DNA from: Brevundimonas sp. SL130
Lineage (GTDB): Bacteria > Pseudomonadota > Alphaproteobacteria > Caulobacterales > Caulobacteraceae
Length of the DNA stretch: 64,000 nt
NCBI RefSeq assembly: GCF_026625805.1
Contig: NZ_CP113064.1
Span: 744,001 to 808,000 of the forward strand
Direction of reading: 5' to 3'
Below the pieces are notes generated by a model that saw only the letters and a program-made list of their open reading frames with translations, did not search any database and was not told the origin of the DNA. The position numbers and the translations under genes are program-made. Positions 53,302-63,931 of the stretch are shown here, piece by piece (position 1 is the first letter of the stretch; each line of letters opens with the position of its first letter).

Positions 53302-54292
53302 CAAGCTCACCTCCCCCCGCGCCTTCGCGCGCGGAGAGGTGACTTGCTCCTCAGACCCTCCCCCGCTTGCGGGGGAGGTGGGCCGGCGTCCGCGCAGCGG
53401 ACCAGGCTCGGAGGGGGGAGTGTCGCCAAAAAAAGACTTCCCCCATCGTCAGGCGTGTCGCTGCGCGCCACGGCCTGACACTTCCCCCGCAAGCGGGGGA
53501 AGGTCTGTGATCGCCACATCCACCTCCCCGTCGGCGAAGGCCGGCGGGGAGGACAGGCGGGAGCGTCAGCGAGCGCCAGGAGGGGGCGACTCGGTCTCAG
53601 ACGCTGGCCCGGTCATCACCGCCGTCGGAGTCGCCCCCGCCTGGTCGCTACGCGACCGGTCCTCCCCACGCGCCTTCGCGCGCGGAGAGGTGAGCCAGCG
53701 CGCACAATGACGCTGCCTCCCTATCAAAGAATTCAACGCCCTAACAAAATCTCGCCCCCCGCTTCTCACCACCCCTCAAAACCCCCGCATAATACCCCCG
53801 GTCTCGTCGCTAGGAGGGCTCGTAAGGCCTGCGACCTTGCGGCGGCGGGAGCGTAGGGATCAGGGGCGGGGGTGGGATTCCCTCGCGCCGCATGACGGTG
53901 CATCGGTGGGCTCATCCCGCGCAGAAACGTCGGCGGAGGACACGGGGTTAGGAACCCGGTCGCACTCGGGACGGTCCTTCGCAGGGATCGCCGACCTGAC
54001 GCTGGCCTTGGGGAAGAGGCATCACAACTGCCGCTTCAATATCCCCGGCCGGCAGAAACACCCTGCGCGCGGAGCGTCTGTCTTCGTCGAAACGGTAAAA
54101 ACTAATCCATCCCGGGCGAGGCCCGGCGCTCCGTCCCGCCCTCCACTCGCGATGGGCCTCCAACTTCGCAGCTGAGGCGCGAGGGGGCTTCTGCACACCC
54201 GTGTTCCGATATTTGTCGGGCGTTAACCAATAGGCCGCCATTCTGCACAGCAAGTTCCGGGCCAGTTCGGCGCGCGGAGGGGATTTTCGAAC
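53302..54292. other. 991-bp intergenic region before rpoN: repeats, then an unassigned stretch
   Basis: The left half (53302-53720) is made of repeats: family A copy 2, and two arms with CGCGCCTTCGCGCGCGGAGAGGTGA at about 53316-53343 and 53671-53697. The right half (53720-54290) holds no ORF I believe and no RNA gene I can name. It ends with GTTAACCAATAGG (54222-54234), which resembles the flgB upstream region and includes a CtrA-type half site. Confidence 0.6.
53353..53506. repeat. composite palindromic intergenic repeat, family A copy 2
   Basis: Its reverse complement matches 17553-17705 block by block: CCTTCCCCCGCTTGCGGGGGAAG, the GTGTCAGGCCGTGGCGCG and CGACACGCCTGAC blocks, CCGCTGCGCGGAC and the final CCCCCGCAAGCGGGGG palindrome. 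The two copies are inverted relative to each other, about 36 kb apart. Confidence 0.85.
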
Positions 54293-55795
54293 GTGATCGG
54301 GCAACGTCTAGAGATCAGACAGGGGCAGGGGCTGGTCATCACGCCCCAGCTGCAGCAGGCGATCAAGCTGCTGCAACTGTCGAACCTCGAGCTTGAGGAG
54401 TTCGTCGAGGCCGAGCTGGAGCGCAATCCCCTGCTGCAACGCGACGAGCCGGAAGGCGATGGACCCGAGGCCCCGGAGAAGATGTCCGATGCGGCGTCCG
54501 ACGGCGAAATGTCCTTCGGCGACGGGGTCGGCCAGGATTCCGTCGCCTCGATGGACGCCGGGTCCGACGACGTCTACGGCGACGCCGCCCCCGGCGAACG
54601 CACCAGCGACCGCATGACCGACGAGGCCCAGCCCGGTCTGTCCGACTGGTCCAGCGCCGGCAAGGGCGGCCAGGTCTTCGAAGGCGACGGCGAACGGCCC
54701 GACGCCCACGAGCTGACCCTGTGGGAGCATCTTCAGGCCCAGGCCTCCTCGGCCGGCCTGTCGCCTGCCGACCACGCCATCGCCCTGACCCTGATCGACT
54801 CCACCGACGAGGGCGGCTATCTGCGCGGCGAAATGGCCGAGTTCGCGGATCGCCTCGGCGTCGGCCTGGATCGGATCGAGGCGGTCGTCGCCGTCTGCCA
54901 GGGGTTCGAGCCGACCGGGATCATGGCCCGTTCGGTGCCCGAATGCCTGAAGCTGCAACTGATCGAGCGCAATCGGTTCGACCCGGCCATGGGCGCCCTG
55001 CTCGACAATCTGGACCTGCTGGCCCGGCGCGACCTGGCCGGCCTGAAGAAGGTTTGCGGCGTCGACGCCGAGGATCTGACCGAGATGATCTCGGAGCTGA
55101 AGGCCCTGACCCCGCGCCCCGGCGCCGGTTTCGGCGGCGAACCGGCCCAGACCGTGGTGCCCGACGTCCATGTCCGGCCCGATCCGGCCGGCGGCTGGCG
55201 GGTCGAGCTGAACGCCGACACCCTGCCGCGTCTGTTGATCGACAAACGCTATCACGGCCTGGTCCAGGCCGGCGCCCGGTCCGACACCGAAAAGACCTTC
55301 GTCGCCGACTGCGCCGCCCAGGCCAGCTGGCTGGTCAAGTCGCTGGACCAGCGGGCCAAGACCATTCTGAAGGTCTCGTCCGAGATCGTGCGCCAGCAGG
55401 ACGCCTTCCTGGCCTTCGGCGTCGAATTCCTCCGGCCGCTGAATCTGAAGACCGTCGCCGACGCCATCGGCATGCACGAATCGACGGTCAGCCGCGTCAC
55501 CTCGAACAAATATGTCTCGACCCCGCGCGGGGTGTTCGAGCTGAAATTCTTCTTCACCGCCGCCATCCAGTCGGTGGACGGCGCCTCGACCCATTCGGCC
55601 GAAGCCGTCCGTCACCGGATCAAGGCGATGATCGATGGAGAGGGCGTGGACGGCGACGTTTTGTCCGATGATCGGATCGTCGAAATCCTTAAGGAGACGG
55701 GCATAGATATAGCCCGTAGGACGGTCGCCAAGTATCGGGAAGCCTTGAGGATTCCATCCTCGGTCGAACGCCGCAGGATGCTTAAGACCGCCTGA
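54293..55795 (+). CDS. rpoN: RNA polymerase sigma-54 factor RpoN
   Basis: A 500-residue sigma factor for enhancer-dependent promoters, including flagellar and nitrogen genes. Region I is Gln/Leu-rich (GLVITPQLQQAIKLLQLSNLELEEF, about 13-37). An acidic linker runs about 50-125. The core-binding and DNA-binding parts follow, including DAIGMHESTVSRVTSNKY. The RpoN box ARRTVAKYRE is at about 474-483. The start is GTG. It is in the lpt-rpoN-hpf-ptsN cluster, common in Proteobacteria. Confidence 0.96.
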   Translation: MIGQRLEIRQGQGLVITPQLQQAIKLLQLSNLELEEFVEAELERNPLLQRDEPEGDGPEAPEKMSDAASDGEMSFGDGVGQDSVASMDAGSDDVYGDAAPGERTSDRMTDEAQPGLSDWSSAGKGGQVFEGDGERPDAHELTLWEHLQAQASSAGLSPADHAIALTLIDSTDEGGYLRGEMAEFADRLGVGLDRIEAVVAVCQGFEPTGIMARSVPECLKLQLIERNRFDPAMGALLDNLDLLARRDLAGLKKVCGVDAEDLTEMISELKALTPRPGAGFGGEPAQTVVPDVHVRPDPAGGWRVELNADTLPRLLIDKRYHGLVQAGARSDTEKTFVADCAAQASWLVKSLDQRAKTILKVSSEIVRQQDAFLAFGVEFLRPLNLKTVADAIGMHESTVSRVTSNKYVSTPRGVFELKFFFTAAIQSVDGASTHSAEAVRHRIKAMIDGEGVDGDVLSDDRIVEILKETGIDIARRTVAKYREALRIPSSVERRRMLKTA

Positions 55796-55857
55796 AGCGT
55801 GACCACAAATCGGTGATCTCGATTGACACCAAATGAGAGCGGGAGCGTTCTATCCGT

Positions 55858-56496
55858 ATGCAAGTCCAAGTCAGCGGCAAGCAAGTGGATGTCGGCGAAG
55901 CGTTAGGCTCGCGCATCTCCCAGGAACTCGAAGACGGGGTCGGAAAATACTTCGCCCGCGGCGGTGACGACGCCGAGGTCGTGGTGTCGAAAGACGGCCA
56001 CAACTTCAAGGTGGACTGTTGGGTCCGCCTCGCGTCGGGCCAGACCCTGGTGACGACCGGCATGGGCGGCGACGCCCATTCGGCCTTCACCGAGGCGCTG
56101 GACCGGCTCGAAAAGCGCGTCCGTCGCTACAAGCGCCGGCTCAAGGATCACCACATCGGGCCCAAGGGCCTGTCGCCTGAAAAGACTGAAAACGCCGCCC
56201 GCGAAGTCGCTCGCAGCATCGTGCTGCGGGATCCCGACAGCGTCGAGGACGACGTCTTCGGCGACACCGGCGACAACGACGGTCCGCCCCCGGTGGGCAT
56301 GGTCATCGCCGAGACCGAGCACGAGATCCGCACCATCACGGTCGGTCGCGCGGTGCTCGAGCTGGACATGACCGGCTATCCGGTCGTCCTCTTCCGCAAC
56401 GCCGCCCACGGCGGCCTCGCGGTGGTTTACCGCCGGCCCGACGGCAACGTCGGCTGGATCGATCCGGAGCGCACCAAGAAGACGAACGGGCACTAG
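55858..56496 (+). CDS. hpf: ribosome hibernation-promoting factor, long form
   Basis: A 212-residue HPF: an N-terminal domain of about 1-100 (MQVQVSGKQVDVGEALGSRI...AFTEALDRLEKRVRRYKRRLKDHH) that binds the ribosomal A/P region. A linker follows, then the C-terminal dimerisation domain (about 150-205: MVIAETEHEIRTITVGRAVLELD...VVLFRNAAHGGLAVVYRRPDGNVGWID). Long HPF makes 100S ribosome dimers in stationary phase. Confidence 0.95.
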   Translation: MQVQVSGKQVDVGEALGSRISQELEDGVGKYFARGGDDAEVVVSKDGHNFKVDCWVRLASGQTLVTTGMGGDAHSAFTEALDRLEKRVRRYKRRLKDHHIGPKGLSPEKTENAAREVARSIVLRDPDSVEDDVFGDTGDNDGPPPVGMVIAETEHEIRTITVGRAVLELDMTGYPVVLFRNAAHGGLAVVYRRPDGNVGWIDPERTKKTNGH

Positions 56497-56580
56497 GTTA
56501 ACGGCTCAGTTTGACTTTGTCGCGGGAGCCTCTAAAGGGGCGCCCGCGACCCCCAGTCGCTTATCTAGAGTTGGGCTACC

Positions 56581-57048
56581 ATGGACATCGCAGATCTGCT
56601 TGCGCCGAACGGCGTGGTGCTGCGCGGCGGCGCCTCTTCCAAGCGACAGGCGCTTCACGCCGTCGCCGAAGCCGCGTCCATGGCCCTGGGCATCGATCAG
56701 GGTCGTATTTTCGAAGCCCTGCTTGAACGCGAGGCCCTGGGTTCGACCGGCCTGGGTTCCGGCGTCGCCGTGCCCCACGCCCGTCTGACCGAGATTGACC
56801 GGGTCACGGCCGTCTTCGTTCGCCTGGATTCGCCCGTCGCCTACGATTCGGTCGACGATCGTCCGGTCGATCTGCTGCTGGCCCTGTTCGCTCCGCCCAA
56901 GGACGGCGCCGAACATCTGCGCGCCCTGGCCGCCGTCTCCCGGGCTCTCCGCTCGCCCGAACTCCGCGAGCAACTGCGTCAGGCGCAGACGGTTGACGCG
57001 ATCAAGGCTCTGTTCGTCAAGGATCAGGCCCCCGCCACGGCGGCCTGA
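56581..57048 (+). CDS. ptsN: nitrogen-type PTS IIA protein PtsN
   Basis: The 155-residue EIIA(Ntr) protein has its phosphorylatable His at H66 in GVAVPHARL. KRQALHAVAEAA near 21-32 and FEALLEREALGSTGLGSG near 44-61 are standard. PtsN links phosphotransfer status to nitrogen and potassium responses and is classically encoded beside rpoN and hpf. Confidence 0.95.
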   Translation: MDIADLLAPNGVVLRGGASSKRQALHAVAEAASMALGIDQGRIFEALLEREALGSTGLGSGVAVPHARLTEIDRVTAVFVRLDSPVAYDSVDDRPVDLLLALFAPPKDGAEHLRALAAVSRALRSPELREQLRQAQTVDAIKALFVKDQAPATAA

Positions 57049-57057
57049 CCCACCGCC

Positions 57058-57306
57058 TCAGTGAACTGAAACCGGCTCCAGCTCATGGGCCACGGCGGCG
57101 GCGAAGGCCGTCTCGCGGTCAAGCATCACCGCCAACCGCTCTCCATCGGCGCTGTGGACGGCGTACAGCGATTGATTGGGGGCGAAGGCGATGTCCTTCA
57201 TCTCGACCGCTTCTTCCAGCAGGTCGGCCGCCTTCACCTCGCGCACATAGACGAGATCGGGCGCGCCCATTCCTGCAAAGTCTTCCTTGGTCATCATCGG
57301 CGTCAT
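57058..57306 (-). CDS. DUF1150 family protein
   Basis: An 82-residue acidic protein containing DLVYVREVKAADL and LYAVHSADGERLAVMLDRETAFAAA. This is the alphaproteobacterial DUF1150 pattern, often next to an Hsp20 gene, as here (63 bp away, same strand). Function unknown. An alternative Met lies three codons in. Confidence 0.85.
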   Translation of the reverse strand: MTPMMTKEDFAGMGAPDLVYVREVKAADLLEEAVEMKDIAFAPNQSLYAVHSADGERLAVMLDRETAFAAAVAHELEPVSVH

Positions 57307-57369
57307 TAGGACCGCCTCCTTGAAATTTACAACGCCCGGATCGCCGGGCGGTTCGGACAGTCGCGCTTT

Positions 57370-57792
57370 TCAGCCCGCCGTGATGGGAATCCGCCGCACC
57401 TGACGCTCGGCCTCGGGGCGGATCAGGTCGACGTGCAGAAGACCATGCTCCAACCGGGCGCCCTGGACCTCAAGTCCGTCGGCCAGGACAAAGCTGCGGA
57501 CGAAGCCGCGGGCTGCGATGCCGCGATGCAGGAAGGCCTGTTCGCCCTTGGCCGCGTCGTCGCGCTTGCCGGCGATGGTCAGTTGCCGCCCTTCCAGAGT
57601 GATGGCCAGTTCATCGGGTGCGAACCCGGCGACGGCCAGGCTGATTCGCACGCCCGCATCGCCGATCTGTTCGACGTTATAGGGCGGATAGCTTTCGGCT
57701 GCGGCCTTTGCGGCGCGGTCGATCAGGGTGCGGGTATGGTCGAAGCCCAGCAGGAAGGGGCTGTCGAAAAGAATGGTGCGGGTCGTCGTCAT
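57370..57792 (-). CDS. Hsp20/alpha-crystallin family small heat shock protein
   Basis: A 140-residue chaperone. The alpha-crystallin domain is about 35-130: YPPYNVEQIGDAGVRISLAVAGFAPDELAITLEGRQLTIAG, then a short FVRSFVLADGLEV region and LEHGLLHVDLIRPE. The N-terminal FDSPFLLGFDHTRTLIDRAAKA is IbpA-like. It holds unfolding proteins for refolding. It is probably upstream of DUF1150 in one unit. Confidence 0.92.
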   Translation of the reverse strand: MTTTRTILFDSPFLLGFDHTRTLIDRAAKAAAESYPPYNVEQIGDAGVRISLAVAGFAPDELAITLEGRQLTIAGKRDDAAKGEQAFLHRGIAARGFVRSFVLADGLEVQGARLEHGLLHVDLIRPEAERQVRRIPITAG

Positions 57793-57964
57793 CTGGGTCC
57801 TCTGCAAAGCGACCGACCGTCGGCCTCCCGCAATCGGCAAGGCTCCCGGTCACAGATGAAGATGGGGGCGGAAAGGGGTGGGATCAACCATCAGGCGTCG
57901 GTCATCCCAATCCCGTCAACAGACAAGGATGACGGCGTTGGAAAAGGCGGCATAAGAAGCCCGC

Positions 57965-58288
57965 ATGAAACCGGCTCTCATATACCCGCTCGCAGCGCTG
58001 GCGGAGATCGCCGGCTGTTTCGCCTTCTGGGCCTGGCTGAAGCTGGACCGCTCGCCGCTGTGGCTGGCCCCGGGCGTGATCTGTCTGATCGTCTTCGCCG
58101 GACTGCTGACCCTGGCCCCCAGCGACGCGGCGGGCCGGGCCTTTGCGGCCTATGGCGGGGTCTATATCTGCGCGTCTCTGGTCTGGATGTCGGTGGTCGA
58201 AAAGACGCCCCCCGACCGCTGGGACTTGATCGGCGGCGCGGTTTGCCTGATCGGGGCCGGGATCATCCTGTTCGGCCTGCGCGAATAG
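57965..58288 (+). CDS. YnfA family membrane protein
   Basis: A 107-residue protein with four hydrophobic segments. [21 protein letters not shown] (about 11-31), [19 protein letters not shown] and the final [15 protein letters not shown] match the YnfA/UPF0060 family, small transporters related to multidrug efflux proteins. Export activity is inferred only from family. Confidence 0.92.
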   Translation: MKPALIYPLAALAEIAGCFAFWAWLKLDRSPLWLAPGVICLIVFAGLLTLAPSDAAGRAFAAYGGVYICASLVWMSVVEKTPPDRWDLIGGAVCLIGAGIILFGLRE

Positions 58289-58295
58289 GGAAATC

Positions 58296-58328
58296 TCAGC
58301 TGAGTTGGACGGGGTCCAACTCAGCTGA
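58296..58328. terminator. long perfect hairpin between convergent genes
   Basis: TCAGCTGAGTTGGAC (58296-58310) and GTCCAACTCAGCTGA (58314-58328) form a perfect 15-bp stem around GGG. AAAT-like sequence lies on the left and ATTT on the right. It can terminate both the YnfA and helicase genes. Confidence 0.75.
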
Positions 58329-58355
58329 TTTCGCACTGGGTAAACGCGTTGGGGG

Positions 58356-59903
58356 TCAGGCCTTGGCGGCGCCGCCGCTATAGCCCTTGCCGCCGTTCGA
58401 CGGGCGACGACGGGGACGGCGCTTCATTTCGCCTTCCGCCGGCTTGGCGTTGTCGTTGATTGACGGCACGCGCTCGCCGGCCAGGGGGTTGTAGGCGCGT
58501 TCGGGACGCGGGGCCGCCGGGGTCTCGCCGGGACGGTTGCGACGCTGACGGTGCGGCTGGCCGCCGCCTTCAGGGCGCACGCCGTCGCGATGCGGGACGC
58601 GGCTGCGTCCACGACCACCCCGACCTTCACCACGGCCGCCTTCGCCCCGGTCGCCGCCTTCGCGTTCCGGCATGGTCGCCTTCTTGCCAACGCCGGTCGC
58701 CATGATGGTGGCGTCCAGTTGGCCCAGGGCCTTGTCGTTGCGACGGTCGATGGCCGGGATCTTCTGGCGGGTGACCTTTTCGATATCCTTCAGCAGCTTC
58801 ATCTCGTCGCCGGCGACGAAGCTGATGGCGGTGCCGTCGGCGCCCGCGCGGGCCGTCCGGCCGATGCGGTGCACATAGGCTTCCGGCACGAAGGGCAGTT
58901 CGAAGTTCACGACGTGCGAGACGCCGTCCACATCGATGCCGCGCGCGGCGATGTCGGTGGCGACCAGGACGCGCAGCTTGCCCTTTTTGAAGGCTTCCAG
59001 CGTGCGCTCACGCTGGGGCTGGCTCTTGTTGCCGTGGATGGCGCCGGCCTCGACGCCGCCCGCTTCCAGATAGGCCGCGACCTTGTCGGCGCCGTGCTTG
59101 GTCTTGGTGAAGACCAGGCAGCGCGTATAGGCGGGATCGCTGAACATGTCGGTCAGCAGGGCGCGCTTGCGGCCCTGTTCGACGTAGATCACCGACTGGT
59201 TGATGCGCTGCACTGTGGTCGACTGCGGCGTGACCTGGACCTTGACCGGATCCTTCAGCAGTTCACCCGCCAGCTTGCCGATCTCGCTCGGCATGGTCGC
59301 CGAGAAGAACAGGTTCTGGCGGCGGGCCGGCATCTTGGCGACGATCTGGCGGATCGGCTTAATGAAGCCCAGGTCCAGCATCTGGTCGGCCTCGTCCAGC
59401 ACGAAGATTTCGGTCTGCGACAGGTCGAGCGTCTTCTGCTGGATATGGTCCAGCAGACGGCCGGGCGCCGCGACCAGGATGTCGAGGCCCTGTTGCAGGG
59501 CGCGTTCCTGGCCGCCGTACTTAACGCCGCCGAAGATGACGGCGACCCGGAAGCCCAGGTGGGCGCCATAGGCCTTGAAGCTGTCGCCGATCTGGGTGGC
59601 CAGTTCGCGCGTGGGGCTTAGAACCAGAACCCGCGTGGTGCGCGGCACCGGCGGAGTGCGGTTCTCGGCCAGGCGGTGCAGGATCGGCAGGGCGAAGGCG
59701 GCGGTCTTGCCGGTGCCGGTCTGGGCGATGCCCAGCAGGTCCTTGCCCAGCATGACGTCGGGGATGGCCTTTTCCTGGATCGGGGTCGGCTTGGTGTAGC
59801 CTTCCGAGGTCAGGGCTTGGAGAAGGGCCTTGTTCAGGCCCATGGATTCGAATGTGGTGCTCACAGCAGTGTCTTTCGCGTGCGGCAGAGCGCTTTCAGC
59901 CAT
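58356..59903 (-). CDS. DEAD-box RNA helicase (RhlE-like)
   Basis: A 515-residue RNA helicase: F-to-Q motif TKPTPIQ at 37-43, QTGTGKT at 61-67, PTREL near 97-101, DEAD at 170-173, SAT at 201-203, HRIGRTARAG in the second domain. The C-terminus from about 400 is a low-complexity Gly/Arg-rich tail (GEGGRGEGRGGRGRSR), common in RhlE. It remodels structured RNA, with cold adaptation or degradosome roles in relatives. The leader of about 258 bp has no ORF. Confidence 0.93.
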   Translation of the reverse strand: MAESALPHAKDTAVSTTFESMGLNKALLQALTSEGYTKPTPIQEKAIPDVMLGKDLLGIAQTGTGKTAAFALPILHRLAENRTPPVPRTTRVLVLSPTRELATQIGDSFKAYGAHLGFRVAVIFGGVKYGGQERALQQGLDILVAAPGRLLDHIQQKTLDLSQTEIFVLDEADQMLDLGFIKPIRQIVAKMPARRQNLFFSATMPSEIGKLAGELLKDPVKVQVTPQSTTVQRINQSVIYVEQGRKRALLTDMFSDPAYTRCLVFTKTKHGADKVAAYLEAGGVEAGAIHGNKSQPQRERTLEAFKKGKLRVLVATDIAARGIDVDGVSHVVNFELPFVPEAYVHRIGRTARAGADGTAISFVAGDEMKLLKDIEKVTRQKIPAIDRRNDKALGQLDATIMATGVGKKATMPEREGGDRGEGGRGEGRGGRGRSRVPHRDGVRPEGGGQPHRQRRNRPGETPAAPRPERAYNPLAGERVPSINDNAKPAEGEMKRRPRRRPSNGGKGYSGGAAKA

Positions 59904-60161
59904 GGCATGACGCCTTAGGGCCGCGCACCGCCAGTCCCGGCCGGGCTTCGGAATGAAGCCTGCGGGGTGGATCGGGCGCCGCCCCGCGTGTCCGGGCAGC
60001 GAATGAACTTGAGGGGCCGGCGGCTTCTACAGACAGGTCCGAAAAGGACCCACACGCGCTGGAGACGCCGGAGATCGCGATTGTGCGACGCAGCGCAAAT
60101 GGGCGCTTATCCGCACAAAGTCAAGCCGACGCGCTGTGGCCTGGGCGGGCGCGCCGGATGC

Positions 60162-61799
<1,638 letters not shown>

Positions 61800-62346
61800 G
61801 CGGAGTCCATCCGTCTGAACAGTGGGGTGGTCATAGGGGCCGAGGCGGCGGGGAGGCGGTCGGCGTCTCATTCATGAGTGACATTTGCGACGTGGGATTG
61901 AAACCCCGTAAAGGTTCAGCTTTCGCTGAAGGTGTCGCAGGCGGCGGGGGTGCATGACTGATAGCAGCGCGGCAACCATGCAACCCTCTGGGCTGAGAAG
62001 CCGTGGGTGAAGCTCTCGGGAGAGACCCGCGCACCCCTGCGGCGCTGCAAGGTGTCGTCGCCGATGGCCGGGGAGGCCAGGCATAGGGTGGCGTCTGACC
62101 TAGGGTCGCAGAAGCCCAACCCGAGGCGATCAGAGCTAGAATGGGCGCTAGACATCTCATGAGACTTCAGATGGGGAGAAGCTCGCCCCACGCCAAGCGG
62201 CGCTCCGAGTTTGTTGCAAAATTGAAATAAGCGATATAAAACAGCTCTTTGCGGGAAGTTTACAATAGATCTTGCAGGGTCGTTCGTGGCGGGACGCGCG
62301 GCCTTAGGTCGGGTGGGACTCCGTCGCCTCCGATCAGGAGTCAGGA
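61800..62346. other. 547-bp intergenic region between pgm and the EF-hand gene
   Basis: No ORF here is convincing. The left two thirds is GC-rich with several short inverted repeats (TTCAGCTTTCGCTGAA at about 61916-61931; CTCTCGGGAGAG at 62013-62024). The right end (62210-62250) is AT-rich and includes TTGCAAAATTGAAATAAGCGATATAAA, a possible promoter for the EF-hand gene. I recognise no RNA family. Confidence 0.45.
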
Positions 62347-63102
62347 ATGTCGGTATCTTCCGCATCCTCGGCCTCTGCCGGTCTGTCGCTACAGGCCCTA
62401 CGCGGCCTGTTTCAGACCCAGAGCGCCGAATCCACTGGGCAAACTTCGCCTAGCGAGGGGCTGTTCAGCCCCAGTCAGGGGACATCCTCGTCCCCACCGC
62501 CGCCCGCCCCGCCCCAGGCAAGCTCGGCCTCAAGTGGCCTTAGTTCGGACACAATGTCCGCACTTCTCGAAAGCCAGGAGACCGCCTCCACGGGGCAGGA
62601 TCTGATCAGCAGCCTGATCTCGGACCTCGATTCCGACGGTGACGGCGGGCTGAGCCTGACTGAGATTGGTGACGCGCTCGGCGTTTCCGACACCTCGGAA
62701 ATTTCTGACGCCTTCGCTTCGCTGGATACTGATAGCGATGGCGTGATGAGCGCCGAGGAGCTTGAGACCGGGCTCCAGGCCATGGGGCCGCCGCCTGGGG
62801 GACCGCCTCCCGGCGGGGGCGCGGCGCCGGCCTCGGCGGAGGAGACGACCGAGACTGTTTTCGACGCCGCTGACACCAATGAGGACGGCACGATCAGCAT
62901 GGAGGAGTTGATGGCGTCGCTGAGTGAGGATGACTCTTCAGCCATCAGCGACACCTTTGCGGCTGTGGACACCGACGGCGACGGCGGGATCAGCAAGACC
63001 GAACTCACCTCGGCCTTCGAGTCCATGATGGCCAAACAGGTCGAATCCTATGGCAGCTGGGCCTCCGAGGAAGCCACCGGCAGCCTGATGGCGGCGGCCT
63101 GA
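62347..63102 (+). CDS. EF-hand calcium-binding protein
   Basis: A 251-residue Ser/Asp/Glu-rich, acidic protein with no obvious signal peptide. Four EF-hand loops follow the DxDxDG-x5-E rule: D95-E106, D127-E138, D176-E187 and D208-E219. A Pro/Gly linker sits between the second and third. The N-terminal about 90 residues are Ser-rich. Such proteins are related to XopAW-like calcium-binding proteins, a name I recall for this family; there is no sign of a type III effector role here. It is monocistronic. Confidence 0.85.
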   Translation: MSVSSASSASAGLSLQALRGLFQTQSAESTGQTSPSEGLFSPSQGTSSSPPPPAPPQASSASSGLSSDTMSALLESQETASTGQDLISSLISDLDSDGDGGLSLTEIGDALGVSDTSEISDAFASLDTDSDGVMSAEELETGLQAMGPPPGGPPPGGGAAPASAEETTETVFDAADTNEDGTISMEELMASLSEDDSSAISDTFAAVDTDGDGGISKTELTSAFESMMAKQVESYGSWASEEATGSLMAAA

Positions 63103-63121
63103 CGTCAGACCCAGGGGCGAG

Positions 63122-63149
63122 ATCGGCGGGGCGGCGACGCCCCGCCGAT
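63122..63149. terminator. bidirectional terminator hairpin
   Basis: ATCGGCGGGGC and GCCCCGCCGAT form a perfect 11-bp stem around the six-base loop GGCGAC, between the convergent EF-hand and methyltransferase genes. Confidence 0.8.
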
Positions 63150-63154
63150 TGTCC

Positions 63155-63805
63155 TTAGGGCAGAGCCCAAACGGAGGCGCGCTTGATCTCCTGGTCCTCC
63201 AATTCTCGCGTGGTGGGCACCCTGTATTCGGCCAGGAAGTCCAGGCCGGAACGGGGGAAATAGGTGCGGCCCGGATCGCCGATCAGGACGCGGGTTCCGG
63301 CGGTGCGGGCTTTAGCCAGCCAGGCCAGCACCGCCTCCGTCATCGGTTTTTCATAGCAGATGTCCCCGGCGCAGATGACGTCGACCGCAGGCGGCGGCCT
63401 GTCGAGCAGGTTCTGACCGGTGAAGTCCAAGGCCACGTCATTGGCCCGGGCGTTGGCGGCGACGGCGGCCTGACAGAAGGGGTCGATGTCGGCGCACAGA
63501 ACCGAGGCGGCGCCGGCCTGCATGGCGGCGACGCCGACCAAGCCCGAGCCGGCGGCGAAATCCAGCACCCGCTTGCCCGTCACCTCGTGCGGATTGTCCA
63601 GCAGATAGCGGCTCAGCGCCTGACCGCCGGCCCAGGCGAAGGCCCAGAAGGGCGGCGGCAAGCCCAGTTCGCCCAGTTCTTCCTCCGTCATGCGCCAGAT
63701 CGGCGTGATCTCGTCCGCCAGCCAGAGCGAGATCTCCGGCGCATGGGGCACGGGCTGGAGCCGCGTATTGGCGCGGATGAAGGCGGCGGGGTCGGGGATG
63801 GTCAT
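63155..63805 (-). CDS. ETFB-lysine-methyltransferase-like SAM methyltransferase
   Basis: A 216-residue class I methyltransferase. PPPFWAFAWAGGQALSRYLLDNP (about 50-72) and motif I VLDFAAGSGLVGVAA (about 80-94) match the METTL20/ETFBKMT group, which methylates lysines of electron-transfer flavoprotein beta subunit. CADIDPFCQAAVAANARAN follows, then AGDICYEKP. The target in bacteria is known for relatives only; here it is inference. Confidence 0.85.
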   Translation of the reverse strand: MTIPDPAAFIRANTRLQPVPHAPEISLWLADEITPIWRMTEEELGELGLPPPFWAFAWAGGQALSRYLLDNPHEVTGKRVLDFAAGSGLVGVAAMQAGAASVLCADIDPFCQAAVAANARANDVALDFTGQNLLDRPPPAVDVICAGDICYEKPMTEAVLAWLAKARTAGTRVLIGDPGRTYFPRSGLDFLAEYRVPTTRELEDQEIKRASVWALP

Positions 63806-63931
63806 GGCGTCAGGGTAGCGGTGCTGACGTCGCGGCGACAGCGCGGCGACGCAGTAATGTTAGACTTACAAAAAGTCAGGTTGACATGACATTTGGCTGA
63901 TGTCAGGTTCGCCTTACACAAGGAGGCGGAC

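Noticed and set aside
53308..53700. A CRISPR-like array made from the CGCGCCTTCGCGCGCGGAGAGG segments
   Set aside because: Only two copies, about 355 bp apart, enclosing other palindromic repeats; spacing is irregular.
53720..54290. RNase P RNA, tmRNA or SRP RNA
   Set aside because: I looked for the conserved cores of each and did not find them; only an unassigned gap can be reported.
53837..54304. Two opposing frames (53837-54175 plus; 53948-54304 minus) before rpoN
   Set aside because: Both are low-complexity with no ribosome site, and they contradict each other.
61892..61904. GTGGGATTGAAAC, like the 3' end of some CRISPR repeats
   Set aside because: It occurs once only; there are no regularly spaced copies and no cas genes in the window.
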